The notes under the pieces were generated by a model, which searched no databases, was not told the DNA's origin, and saw only the letters and a program-made list of their open reading frames with translations. Both the position numbers and the translations under genes were made by a program. A stretch of 26,616 nucleotides of DNA, taken from positions 1 through 26,616 of IMG/VR virus record IMGVR_UViG_3300009420_000073. One strand, written 5' to 3'. The first letter of the stretch is position 1. Every line of letters starts with the position of its first letter. This document shows positions 1 through 8,380 of the stretch, in pieces. Source of the stretch: a virus.

Positions 1-2454
1 ACCATAGTTTACAGCATAAGCAGGGCCGGGAGTTGATCTAGCATATTGTCCATAGTAGACTCTACCATAGTTAACAGTGTAGGTACCATAGTAGACTCTA
101 CCATAGTTTACTGCGTAATTGCCGGCATAGACTCTGCCATAGTTAACAGTGTAATTGCCGGCATAGACTCTGCCGAATGATCTACTGTAAGATACTGCAT
201 AATTAGGGCCGCCAACTGATCTACTATAGGTAACTGCGTAAGCAGGACCAGGTCTTGATCTATTATAGCTTACACCATAAGCAGGACCAGGTCTTGATCT
301 AGCAAAGCTTGTAGCATAGGTGAGTCCAGCATAAGTAGGACCAGGACTTGATCTGGCATAAAGGGTGAATCTGAGAAAGCCAGGATCATAAGGAGAGCCG
401 CCATACCAGCCCTGTGAAACACCATATTGTCCAGAGTAGACTCTGCCATACGTTCTTACGAAATAGCCTAGGTAACCACCGACATAGACTCTGCCATAGT
501 TAACTGCATAGGGGCCTGAATAGACTCTGCCATAGTTTGAGTTGTATCCCCCAGAATAGGTTCTGCCATAGTTAATAGCGTAGCTGCTAGCATAGTTGGG
601 TCCAGGTCTTGATCTAGCATAGATTATTCCATAAGCAGGACCAGGTCTTGATCTGGCATAGCTAACTGCGTAAGCAGGACCAGGTCTTGATCTAGCATAG
701 TTAACAGCATAAGCAGGACCAGGTCTTGATCTAGCATATTGTCCATAGTAGACTCTACCATAGTTAACAGTGTAGGTACCATAGTAGACTCTGCCATAGT
801 TAACAGTGTAGGTACCATAGTAGACTCTGCCATAGTTAACAGCATAAGCAGGACCAGGTCTTGATCTAGTATATTGTCCGTCACTGTAACCAGGACCAGG
901 TGTTGATCTAGCATAGTTTACTGTGTAAGCAGGCCCTGGTCTTGATCTAGTATATTGTCCGTCACTGTAGTTAGGGCCAGGTGTTGATCTAGCATAGTTT
1001 ACTGTGTAAGCAGGACCAGGTCTTGATCTGGCATAGTTCCCGTCTGTATAATTAGGACCAGGTGTTGATCTGGCGTAGTTTACTGTGTAAGCAGGCCCTG
1101 GTCTTGCTCTTGCATATTGGCCGTCACTGTAAGTTGGTCCAGGATTGTTCCTAGCGTAGTTAACTGTATAGTTAGGACCTGGTCTAGCTCTAGCGTAGTC
1201 GCCAGCTGTGTATGCAGGGCCCGGATTGTTTCTAACATAGTTAACAGTGTACTGTGGACCTGGTCTAGCTCTTGCGTAGTTGCCATCACTGTAGTTAGGA
1301 CCAGGTGTTGATCTAGCATAGTTTACCGTATACTGAGGACCAGGTGTTGCTCTAGCGTAGTTACCATCACTGTAGTTAGGACCAGGTGTTGATCTAGCAT
1401 ATTGGCCAGCGTACTGTCTTGTAAATTGTCTTAAGTAGTTATCAGAATAAACCCTTTGGAATGTTCTAGCATATGATCCTGCATAGACTCTGCCGAACGC
1501 TCTTCCATAGCCAGCTGAATAGACTCTTTGAAACTGTCTTGCATATGCTGCAGAGTAGACTCTAGCAAAAGATCTACTATAGTTAGCTGAGAATGTTCTA
1601 GCAAATTGTCTTGTATATTGTGCTGAATAAGTTCTACCAAATGCTCTGCCAAATGTACCAGTAAATTGTGATGTATAGTTTTGAGATGTACTCTCTGCCA
1701 TCTGATCTGTAATTTCTGCTGATACAGTTATCCATGTACCTGTTCCAGGTGCAGAGGCTTGAAATGCATATGTTCCAACACCGGTTGCAACAACCCTATT
1801 TCTTAATCTTGGAACTAGAGTTAGCAGATTAGCATCTGTCATCTCTTTAATTGAAGCTCCATCTGCTCTAATTGGTCTTACTACTGCAGGAGAAGTTCCG
1901 TCATCAGTCTTTCTATATAAACTATATGTAACTTGAGCACCTGCTGCTGCGATATATGAATCAGTAAATGTTCCTTTACTAGTCCATGTTCCGCCTGCAG
2001 GAGCTGATGTACCAATATAATATTGTCCTGTTGCGTAGCTTTCTGAATCAGCTATTTTACTTAAAGCTGTTGCTATAATTGTCGCATTAAGTTCTGTATC
2101 TGTTTGCTCCTGCATGGGATAAGTATTACTTACATATGATACTGGACGTATCATTCCAGTCTCAGAAGCTGATGATGTATTTTGATAGAATGTGGTTGTT
2201 GTAGTGTTTGTGGCACCTGACGCAGGGTGAGTTCCTAACGTCTCTGTTCTTCGAGTATCAACAAACGCACCAGCAGTATTACTACCACCAGTAATGTTTA
2301 AATCACCTACGCTTGTATTTGAAGAGGCAAAGTTCTCTAGAAGTACATTGACTGTGTAATCCAACTCGGCAGTAGTCATAGCCTGTAGACCACCAAAGTT
2401 TGTTGTATTAGGCTGCGAGCCTCCTACAACTTTAATTTTTAACGGATTCGCCAA
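1..2454 (-). CDS. Tyr/Arg-repeat virion protein B (partial, TTG start)
   Basis: An open frame of 818 codons without stop runs to the left edge. The start must be the TTG at 2454, because a TGA lies two codons upstream and no ATG precedes the conserved domain. AGGGG lies nine bases before it. The first residues (LANPLKIKV with TTG read as Met) align with the start of paralogue A (MTNPLIM). Residues 1 to about 255 match A's N-terminal domain (TAELDYTV, GDLNI, FVDTRRTETLGTHPASG, QYYIGTSAPAGGTW, EMTDANLLTLVPRLRNRVVA, YAFQASAPGTGTW). From about 256 on it is Tyr/Arg repeats, mainly 13-residue units of the type YARSRPGPAYAVN and YARSTPGPNYSDG, plus 12-residue YGRVYYGTYTVN units. Inferred role: long adhesive or host-recognition surface protein. 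Total length unknown. Confidence 0.75.
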   Translation of the reverse strand, partial: MANPLKIKVVGGSQPNTTNFGGLQAMTTAELDYTVNVLLENFASSNTSVGDLNITGGSNTAGAFVDTRRTETLGTHPASGATNTTTTTFYQNTSSASETGMIRPVSYVSNTYPMQEQTDTELNATIIATALSKIADSESYATGQYYIGTSAPAGGTWTSKGTFTDSYIAAAGAQVTYSLYRKTDDGTSPAVVRPIRADGASIKEMTDANLLTLVPRLRNRVVATGVGTYAFQASAPGTGTWITVSAEITDQMAESTSQNYTSQFTGTFGRAFGRTYSAQYTRQFARTFSANYSRSFARVYSAAYARQFQRVYSAGYGRAFGRVYAGSYARTFQRVYSDNYLRQFTRQYAGQYARSTPGPNYSDGNYARATPGPQYTVNYARSTPGPNYSDGNYARARPGPQYTVNYVRNNPGPAYTAGDYARARPGPNYTVNYARNNPGPTYSDGQYARARPGPAYTVNYARSTPGPNYTDGNYARSRPGPAYTVNYARSTPGPNYSDGQYTRSRPGPAYTVNYARSTPGPGYSDGQYTRSRPGPAYAVNYGRVYYGTYTVNYGRVYYGTYTVNYGRVYYGQYARSRPGPAYAVNYARSRPGPAYAVSYARSRPGPAYGIIYARSRPGPNYASSYAINYGRTYSGGYNSNYGRVYSGPYAVNYGRVYVGGYLGYFVRTYGRVYSGQYGVSQGWYGGSPYDPGFLRFTLYARSSPGPTYAGLTYATSFARSRPGPAYGVSYNRSRPGPAYAVTYSRSVGGPNYAVSYSRSFGRVYAGNYTVNYGRVYAGNYAVNYGRVYYGTYTVNYGRVYYGQYARSTPGPAYAVNYG
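33..99. repeat. 67-bp perfect direct repeat, copy 1
   Basis: Identical to positions 726-792 in the same orientation. It begins TTGATCTAGCATATTGTCCA and ends at GTAGACTCT, and encodes the boundary between PGP-type units and the YGRVYYGT units. Confidence 0.85.
726..792. repeat. 67-bp perfect direct repeat, copy 2
   Basis: Identical to 33-99, offset 693 bp. The offset is divisible by three, so recombination between the copies would remove or add 231 codons in frame. Confidence 0.85.
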
Positions 2455-2463
2455 GGTTCACTT

Positions 2464-2468
2464 CCCCT
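2464..2468 (-). promoter_or_regulatory. Shine-Dalgarno supporting the TTG start
   Basis: AGGGG on the minus strand, nine bases upstream of the TTG at 2454. It supports initiation at this rare start codon. Confidence 0.55.
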
Positions 2469-2490
2469 TTATTATTAAATGTTTATCTTT

Positions 2491-2498
2491 TATTTATG
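2491..2498 (-). promoter_or_regulatory. Candidate T4-type late promoter
   Basis: The minus strand reads CATAAATA, matching the NATAAATA late motif reported for cyanophages and seven of eight bases of the T4 late motif TATAAATA. It overlaps the stop of gene A and lies about 40 bases before the TTG of gene B, in the longest non-coding gap of the window (2455-2493). In AT-rich DNA such 8-mers arise by chance several times per window, so this is tentative. Confidence 0.3.
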
Positions 2499-5118
2499 CT
2501 ACTCGCAACCACAAGGTTTTAGTTACTGATGTATAATTAGTAGTTACTGTATCCCCGGCAAATAGTTTTGTTCTTGATCCAGCAAACTGCGATGTATATG
2601 ACGAAGTAAATTGACTTCCAGAAAATGAACCTGTGAATTGCCCAGCATAAGCTGCTCTTGCATATTCAGAAGTATAAGCTGGCCCGGCTCTTGCTCTTGT
2701 ATACTGAGTTGTATATCCTACATCTCTTACATATGTTACTGTATATTGTCCTACGTAGCTTCTAGAGAACTGTCTTGCGTATTGTGCTGAATAAGTTCTA
2801 TTAAACTGTCTTGTATATTGACCGGCATAGACTCTCGTGTACTGCCCTCTTATGTAGTTACCTGAGTATGTTCTAGAGAATTGTCTAGTAAATTGTCGCT
2901 CATATTGTCCTCTTATAAACACTCTCTGATAAGATGGACTCAAATAGGTACCAGCATACTGTCTAGTATATTGTGTGCCTGCATATTGTGGGCCGCCTGT
3001 TGCTCTTACGTAGTATACTGTGTACTGAGCATTGTACTGAGGACCAGGTGTTGTTCTAGCATATGACGCTCTTGTAAATTGTGTGCCATCATATTGAGCA
3101 GTAAATTGTCTTGTAAATTGTGATGTGTACTGAGGCCCAGGATTGTCTCTAGTATATTGTCCGTCACTGTAGTTAGGGCCCGGAGTTGTTCTTGCGTATT
3201 GAGGTCCTGGAGTTGCTCTAGCGTATTGAGGGCCTGGAGTTGCTCTAGCGTATTGAGGGCCTGCTGTTTGTCTTGTATAGAGTGTACCCCTTAGGTATGC
3301 TCTTGAAAAACCAGGTCCGAAGCCTGCATATTGTGATGAGTACTGAGCTGAATCAGTGAAGGTACGATGATAAATTGGGTAAACAGGAGTACTCGTTGTA
3401 GGCCCAGAAGCGGTGTAGCCTCTGAAGTACGGAAGCTCACCCCAAGGTGCAGGAGCAGGACCGTTGTATAATCCTCTCCAGTACTGCATGCCTCGTGCGT
3501 AGTGCGGCCCTCTAGAGAACTGCGCTGGGGATTGATATATTCCTCTTACATAGACATCGGGTTCACCATAAGGACCAGGGGATGACGTGTAAATACTAAC
3601 CCGTAGATACTCAGAGCTGTATTGGGTGCCGTCTACTATCCTTGCATATTGAGCTGTATACGATCTTGCATATTGAGCTGAGTATGTTCTTGCATATTGA
3701 GCTGTATACGATCTAGCAAAATCTCTCCCGTATTGTGCTGAATAAACTCTTTGGTAGTTAACTGATGTGTAGCTCGGGCCTGTTGTTGATCTAGCATACT
3801 GAGCATGGTACTGTCGTCCGTAGTTAGCTGTGTATACTCTAGCGTATGATACTCTAGTAAATTGTCTTGCATATTGGCCTGCATAAGTTCTTCCGTAGTT
3901 TGTCGCGTACTGAGGCCCGGTTGTAACTCTGTAGAAGTTCTGTGCGTAGCTAGGGCCGTTATAATTACCGGTATATTGACTGCCGGATGCATATGCTGAT
4001 CCATCATATAAACTTCCGCCTGTTGCTCTTGCGTATGAGCCTGCATATTGTGGTCCAGGTCTTGCTCTAGTAAATTGGCCAGCGCTGTAACCAGGCCCAG
4101 GATTGGTCCTAGCGTAGTTACCATCTGTATAGTTCCCGCCGACAACACCTCTTGCATATTGACTAGAGTATGCTCTAAAGAATGTTCTTCCATATTGACC
4201 AGCATAATTTCTTTGGAAAGTTCCTGTGTAGCCTCTTGAATATTGCGCACGTGTAAACTGAGCACTAAATCCTCTAGTAAATTGTCTTGCAAATGATCCT
4301 GTATATTGTGCTGAATAATTACCACCATACTGTGTACTAGTAATATCTGGTAATCTATTTAATGCTGTACCTCTATTAATCCAAGTACCTGCTCCAGGTG
4401 CTGATGCTTGAAAAACATATTTTCCAATACCAGTTGATACAATTCTATTTCTTAATCTGAGAGTAAGCTTCACCATATCAGCATCAGACATCTCTCTTAG
4501 ATTAGCATCTATTTGTTTAAGAGGTCTTACTTCTGTTGGTGAGCCGTAGTCTGTTCTTCTCCAGAGTTTATATATGTCTCTTACATCATCATCATTAGCG
4601 TGAGTGGTAACAGAGTCTATCATCTGATCTTGGCCAATCCATGTACCTGTTCCAGGTGCTGATGTTCCAAGATAGTATGTACCTGTTCCTGCTGTTGATA
4701 AAGTTGTATTCGAAATCTTAGCGAAGGCTAAACTGAATATAGAGTTGTCCATTTCAGTATTTGATTGTGGAGATAGATCACCAGGACTAGAAGCGCCGCC
4801 ATGAGTTAATGGAGCAATTATTGATGATTCTGAAACTGTTGCAACGTTCTGTTTAAATGTATAAACAGTATTTGATGTTGTGCCTGAGTATGGGTGAGAT
4901 AAAAGCTCGGCACTTCTGCGTGTGTCCTCAAATGAACCTACACTAGTCCCGATTGAATCAATATTAAGGTCTCCAGTTTTATCACCAGAGTTAGATTCAG
5001 TTGCGAACTGTACTAAGATTTGTTTAACGGACCAATCCAACTCTGCGTCAGATGTGACTTGGACTCCGTTATTATAGATCCCATTTGCGTGTTTTCGCAT
5101 TATTAAGGGATTGGTCAT
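2494..5118 (-). CDS. Tyr/Arg-repeat virion protein A
   Basis: An 874-residue protein with two parts. Residues 1 to about 262 form an ordinary mixed domain (AELDWSVKQILVQFA, GDLNIDS, FEDTRRSAELLSHPYSG, TYYLGTSAPGTGTW, EMSDADMVKLTLRLRNRIVS, YVFQASAPGAGTW). From about 263 to 845 the protein is a run of Tyr/Phe-x-Arg repeats: 8-residue units such as YARSYTAQ and 13-residue units such as YARATPGPQ followed by YARA-type repeats. A short unique tail (LFAGDTVTTNYTSVTKTLWL) ends it. The N-terminal domain is shared with the next gene, so they are tandem paralogues. Repeat proteins of this style occur at the fibre end of marine T4-like phage genomes, and a host-adhesion role is inferred. AGGGG lies six bases before the ATG. 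Confidence 0.75.
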   Translation of the reverse strand: MTNPLIMRKHANGIYNNGVQVTSDAELDWSVKQILVQFATESNSGDKTGDLNIDSIGTSVGSFEDTRRSAELLSHPYSGTTSNTVYTFKQNVATVSESSIIAPLTHGGASSPGDLSPQSNTEMDNSIFSLAFAKISNTTLSTAGTGTYYLGTSAPGTGTWIGQDQMIDSVTTHANDDDVRDIYKLWRRTDYGSPTEVRPLKQIDANLREMSDADMVKLTLRLRNRIVSTGIGKYVFQASAPGAGTWINRGTALNRLPDITSTQYGGNYSAQYTGSFARQFTRGFSAQFTRAQYSRGYTGTFQRNYAGQYGRTFFRAYSSQYARGVVGGNYTDGNYARTNPGPGYSAGQFTRARPGPQYAGSYARATGGSLYDGSAYASGSQYTGNYNGPSYAQNFYRVTTGPQYATNYGRTYAGQYARQFTRVSYARVYTANYGRQYHAQYARSTTGPSYTSVNYQRVYSAQYGRDFARSYTAQYARTYSAQYARSYTAQYARIVDGTQYSSEYLRVSIYTSSPGPYGEPDVYVRGIYQSPAQFSRGPHYARGMQYWRGLYNGPAPAPWGELPYFRGYTASGPTTSTPVYPIYHRTFTDSAQYSSQYAGFGPGFSRAYLRGTLYTRQTAGPQYARATPGPQYARATPGPQYARTTPGPNYSDGQYTRDNPGPQYTSQFTRQFTAQYDGTQFTRASYARTTPGPQYNAQYTVYYVRATGGPQYAGTQYTRQYAGTYLSPSYQRVFIRGQYERQFTRQFSRTYSGNYIRGQYTRVYAGQYTRQFNRTYSAQYARQFSRSYVGQYTVTYVRDVGYTTQYTRARAGPAYTSEYARAAYAGQFTGSFSGSQFTSSYTSQFAGSRTKLFAGDTVTTNYTSVTKTLWLRVA
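2570..4338 (-). repeat. Tyr/Arg repeat region of protein A
   Basis: Degenerate tandem coding repeats. The commonest unit is 24 bp (8 residues, YARxYxxQ or FTRQFxAQ). Interspersed 39-bp units (YARxxPGPxYxxx) add a five-residue PGP segment. Unique interruptions such as SPGPYGEPDVYVRGIYQ occur in the middle. Repeats are more diverged than in the neighbouring paralogue. Confidence 0.7.
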
Positions 5119-5124
5119 AATCTA

Positions 5125-5129
5125 CCCCT
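5125..5129 (-). promoter_or_regulatory. Shine-Dalgarno of Tyr-repeat gene A
   Basis: AGGGG on the minus strand, six bases before the ATG at 5118, inside the 14-base gap after the fibre gene. Confidence 0.65.
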
Positions 5130-5132
5130 ATC

Positions 5133-8126
5133 CTATGCTGGCCAAGCAACGACACCGTTCGCGTAATAAACCCTAAATGTATTACCGCCATCGTCTTTAA
5201 TATCTGAGCTTATTGTTAAATCACCTACCACCGATACGGTATTGCTAAATGTTGCAGTATTAGTTACACCCATTGTGCTATGAGCATTTAATGCTCCATC
5301 AACACCCATTGTGCTTAGTACATTAGCTGCGCCAGTTAATGTTGATGTGTTGCCGACTACTAATGTTGACTGTAAATCTGCAGCACCTACTGATTTTAAT
5401 GTTGCTGTATTAGCTTCTCCACTTATATCAATATCTGTTGCTACAGTTACATCAGCAGAGAAGTTACCACCTAAAAAGTATCCTGTAAACCTTTGATCAG
5501 CGTCACCGAGGGCCTGACCTACTGTATTACTTACCGGCTTAATTCCGTTTCTTGAAGTTATCAATCCAGAGAAGTCTCCAGTATTAGCTGAAACAATCCA
5601 CCGGTTAGTTGCGCTACCTAAAGGAGTTGCATTTGAAGAATCAGGAATAAATCCTACTGTAGAGTTACCAACAATTGAGTAAACATATAAGTTTTCAACA
5701 CCGGCTCCATCTCCAATTGTTGTTTGACCATCAAGAGTTGTATTAGCTGATACAGCTAATGTAGACATCGTCGCGACATTTAATGCTAGTGCAGCGTTAC
5801 CAGATACCCCAGTTGTTCCTATAACTTCTAAGTCACCAGTTATCGTTACATTTTCTTGTAATGCTGTATTGGCTGCAACTGTCACTCCAGTGTCAGTAAT
5901 ATATAATTTACCGCTTACTAAGTTAGCAGTTGCTCCTGTGTGATCTAAAGCGCTTGTTAAGTTACCACCAATCGCCGCATCACCTGAGACGTTAATCCAA
6001 CCTGTTGTGGTTGTATTACCAGCGTTGAGTGCTCCTACTGATAAGAAGCCTCCACCTAATGTTATACCATTAGATGTAAAAGAAGAATTCTGACTTGAAT
6101 TGCCAACTGTTATAGAATTAAATCCATTACCAGCAGCAGTTCCTACATAAAGATTGCCACTTAAATTCATTTCTGTAGCATTAGTTTGTCCGGTTATGTC
6201 AACTGTATTACTAAATATCGCTGCGCCTGTAACGTTCATTGTGCTACTTAATGTTGCTGCACCTGTAACACCTATTGTATTACTAAATGTTCCGGCGCCT
6301 GTTACTTCAAGTGTATTACTAGTATTAAGAGCTCCAGTGACGCCTAAGGTGCCGCCCATTGTGCTTGTTCCAATGACTACTTGCAAGCCATTTCTTAGAG
6401 TTGTGCCTCCAAGTACGTCTAATGATCCGTCTGTTATTATCTGCTGATCTGATATAACTGTATTAACAGTTGAATTACCAATTGATAATGCTGCTGTTGT
6501 TACATTAACATTAGCACCAACATTTATTGCTACTGAGGCATTAGCAGTTGTTGTATTAACTCCGCCGCTAGCGGTTACAAGCCCTGTCGCGTCAACTGTA
6601 TTACTAAATGTTGCAGTATTAGTTACACCTATTGTATCACTAAATGTTGCTGCACCTGTAACGCCTATTGTATTACTGAAGGTACCTGCTTTAAGTACAG
6701 CTAGTGTTCCATCTGTATTAATACCACCTTTTGATATGTGAGTATTAACTGTATTATTACCTATATGTAAGGATGATGAGTTAGCAATTACATTACCAAC
6801 TGCAGCTGTTCCTTTGATGAATACTGATGTTGTATCAATTGTTACGTTAGCGCCAGCGTTAAATTTAACCGATGCATTGGCTGTAGTTGTATTTAAATCA
6901 GCTGCAGCTGTTACAAGGCCGGCCGCGTCAACTGTATTACTAAAGGTTCCTGCGCCTACAACATTTACTGTATTGCTAAAGGTTCCTGCGCCTACAACAT
7001 CAAGTGTATTACTAAAGTCTCCTGTACCTGTGACTACTAACGTCTTACTTGCGTTTATATCTTCTGCATTAAGGTCCCATCTTGCGTCAGCAAGGCCAAG
7101 GGTTTGAGCATTGGCTTCTGGATTAATATTTGTATCAACTTCTCCGTTGATTGAAATTGTATCTGTGTTAGCATCACCAAGTGCTACATCGCTATGGAAA
7201 GTTGCATTGCCTGTGACTGTCAGTGTATTCGATACATTGACGGTATTACTATTAAGGTTCCAACGAGCATCTGTTAGACCTAAGGACAGCGCGTTTGACA
7301 CTGGGCTAACACCTGTATCTACTTCAGATACGACACTAACTGTGTCAGCGTTTGATGAGCCAAATGTTACATTAGCGTTGAATTGTGATTCGTCTGAATC
7401 TATAGTAACTAAGTTACCAGCAATAGTTAATGAGGATGAAGTTCCATCTCCATTAAGATCTATAACTGATATAGATGAGTTTGATTTAACTGTAAAGTCA
7501 TTAGCTGTAATGGTTGTGTCATCAGAGTTAACAATAACATTACCAGTTAATGTCATTAAATTATAATCTGCTGTTAGCGTAGAGCCGTCAAAGTCTGCTG
7601 TTGTAGAGTTAACATCTATTAATGCTCCAGTTACATGAAGTGATGTAGAGTTAATTGATGTGTTAACTGATGTAGAATTAATATGTACATTTGAGCTTAC
7701 TTGTAAAAGAGTACCATTGACATAAGCACTAGTTGATTCTATATCAGCCCATGTGCCTTTAACAGTAACTGAGTTAACAGTAGAATTAGAAGCAACGTTA
7801 ACACTGCCATTCGACATATTAGTATTTGCTATAATATATAATGTATTAGCAACACTAGTATTACCGCCTCTTAAATAATTAAAAGCAGCTAGTGTATTGG
7901 CTTGAAATATTCCACCAGTTGAGTTAACATAAGCATTGGTGTCATAGTTATACACATTAGATGTTATTACTACATTACCTGATGTTGCTCCGCCTTGGGT
8001 ATTTTGTTGAGCTGTAACAACGATCTCAGACATGTCAAAGACAATCTGGTTGGTTCTCTCAACCCATGCGCCGAAGGTATCAGTTGTGTAGGCTATATTT
8101 GCCGATCTAAATTTTGGTTCAGCCAT
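5133..8126 (-). CDS. Tail fibre-like structural protein
   Basis: A 997-residue protein, strongly Asn/Thr/Ser/Val/Gly-rich. The N-terminus (YTTDTFGAWVERTNQIVFDM, then SEIVVTAQ) is the attachment segment typical of T4-like fibre proteins (DTFxxWxxxTN). The shaft is made of short beta repeats, chiefly GxGTFSNTVxV and GAATFSxTIGV, about 10 residues per step, plus longer duplicated blocks. Four LGxxxxRW-type elements (SLGLTDARWNL, TLGLADARWDL, PLGSATNRWIV, ALGDADQRF) recur, a common feature of phage fibre stems. The C-terminus is a short strand pair (GGNTFRVYYANGVVAWPA). No peptidase or intramolecular chaperone tail is visible. It probably forms a trimeric host-contact fibre. Start ATG with GAGAAG upstream; the end is 14 bases before the first Tyr-repeat gene. 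Confidence 0.8.
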   Translation of the reverse strand: MAEPKFRSANIAYTTDTFGAWVERTNQIVFDMSEIVVTAQQNTQGGATSGNVVITSNVYNYDTNAYVNSTGGIFQANTLAAFNYLRGGNTSVANTLYIIANTNMSNGSVNVASNSTVNSVTVKGTWADIESTSAYVNGTLLQVSSNVHINSTSVNTSINSTSLHVTGALIDVNSTTADFDGSTLTADYNLMTLTGNVIVNSDDTTITANDFTVKSNSSISVIDLNGDGTSSSLTIAGNLVTIDSDESQFNANVTFGSSNADTVSVVSEVDTGVSPVSNALSLGLTDARWNLNSNTVNVSNTLTVTGNATFHSDVALGDANTDTISINGEVDTNINPEANAQTLGLADARWDLNAEDINASKTLVVTGTGDFSNTLDVVGAGTFSNTVNVVGAGTFSNTVDAAGLVTAAADLNTTTANASVKFNAGANVTIDTTSVFIKGTAAVGNVIANSSSLHIGNNTVNTHISKGGINTDGTLAVLKAGTFSNTIGVTGAATFSDTIGVTNTATFSNTVDATGLVTASGGVNTTTANASVAINVGANVNVTTAALSIGNSTVNTVISDQQIITDGSLDVLGGTTLRNGLQVVIGTSTMGGTLGVTGALNTSNTLEVTGAGTFSNTIGVTGAATLSSTMNVTGAAIFSNTVDITGQTNATEMNLSGNLYVGTAAGNGFNSITVGNSSQNSSFTSNGITLGGGFLSVGALNAGNTTTTGWINVSGDAAIGGNLTSALDHTGATANLVSGKLYITDTGVTVAANTALQENVTITGDLEVIGTTGVSGNAALALNVATMSTLAVSANTTLDGQTTIGDGAGVENLYVYSIVGNSTVGFIPDSSNATPLGSATNRWIVSANTGDFSGLITSRNGIKPVSNTVGQALGDADQRFTGYFLGGNFSADVTVATDIDISGEANTATLKSVGAADLQSTLVVGNTSTLTGAANVLSTMGVDGALNAHSTMGVTNTATFSNTVSVVGDLTISSDIKDDGGNTFRVYYANGVVAWPA

Positions 8127-8379
8127 TTTGCTTCTCTATTATAGTTGTTAGCATGAGTTTCATTTCATTCATGCTGTTTGCATGTTCCTGTTTAAATGCG
8201 TGTATGTCGGTTGTAAGCTCTATTACTTGTTTCTCAACTTTGTCAATGCGGTTCTCTTTGGCCGCTCTGACATCACGCCTTTCCTTGTATGCTTTTAATG
8301 CAGCATTATTAGTATTTAGCAGCGCGCCACTCACCTCGTCTTTAACTATGAATGGAATATTTGTTTTAACTATTGTCAT
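8119..8379 (-). CDS. Small coiled-coil protein upstream of the fibre gene
   Basis: An 86-residue protein. Residues 8-35 (IPFIVKDEVSGALLNTNNAA, then LKAYKERRD) resemble short conserved openings of small proteins next to fibre genes in marine T4-like phages. Residues about 42-84 (NRIDKVEKQVIELTTDIHAF, MNEMKLMLTTIIEKQ) show heptad spacing of hydrophobic residues, indicating a coiled coil. The ATG is one base after the stop of the preceding segment. The end overlaps the fibre gene by 8 bases (ATGGCTGA), so the two are probably translated together. It could be a fibre-assembly or attachment factor, but no function is demonstrated by sequence. No membrane segment. Confidence 0.68.
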   Translation of the reverse strand: MTIVKTNIPFIVKDEVSGALLNTNNAALKAYKERRDVRAAKENRIDKVEKQVIELTTDIHAFKQEHANSMNEMKLMLTTIIEKQNG

Positions 8380-8380
8380 C

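Larger units (their letters stand above)
1..1690 (-). repeat. Tyr/Arg repeat region of protein B
   Basis: Tandem coding repeats with dominant 39-bp period (13 residues, YxRxxPGPxYxxx), sections of 36-bp period (12 residues, YGRVYYGTYTVN) and, nearest the N-terminal domain (about 1400-1690), 24-bp units (YARQFxRVYS type). Neighbouring 39-bp units are often nearly identical in DNA, pointing to recent duplication. The region continues beyond the window. Confidence 0.75.

Noticed and set aside
1-1690. Regular repeats that might suggest a CRISPR array
   Set aside because: Units are 24-39 bp without unique spacers, and they translate continuously as Tyr/Arg repeats of one open frame.
2455-2493. 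Possible terminator in the longest gap
   Set aside because: The 39 bases show no stable inverted repeat followed by a T run on the minus strand.
3636-4328. A 230-residue minus-strand frame rich in Met, Gln, Leu and Thr
   Set aside because: It lies wholly inside the repeat part of Tyr-repeat gene A in another frame. Its length is a by-product of the repeats, and it has no family features.
1-5118. A diversity-generating retroelement target in the repeat proteins
   Set aside because: No reverse transcriptase and no template/variable repeat pair with adenine-biased changes is visible.
7111-7566. Plus-strand open frames of about 60-150 codons, the longest here, others at 22460, 18559, 15075 and 13182
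   Set aside because: They are antisense shadows of strongly coding minus-strand genes, without ribosome sites or recognisable domains.
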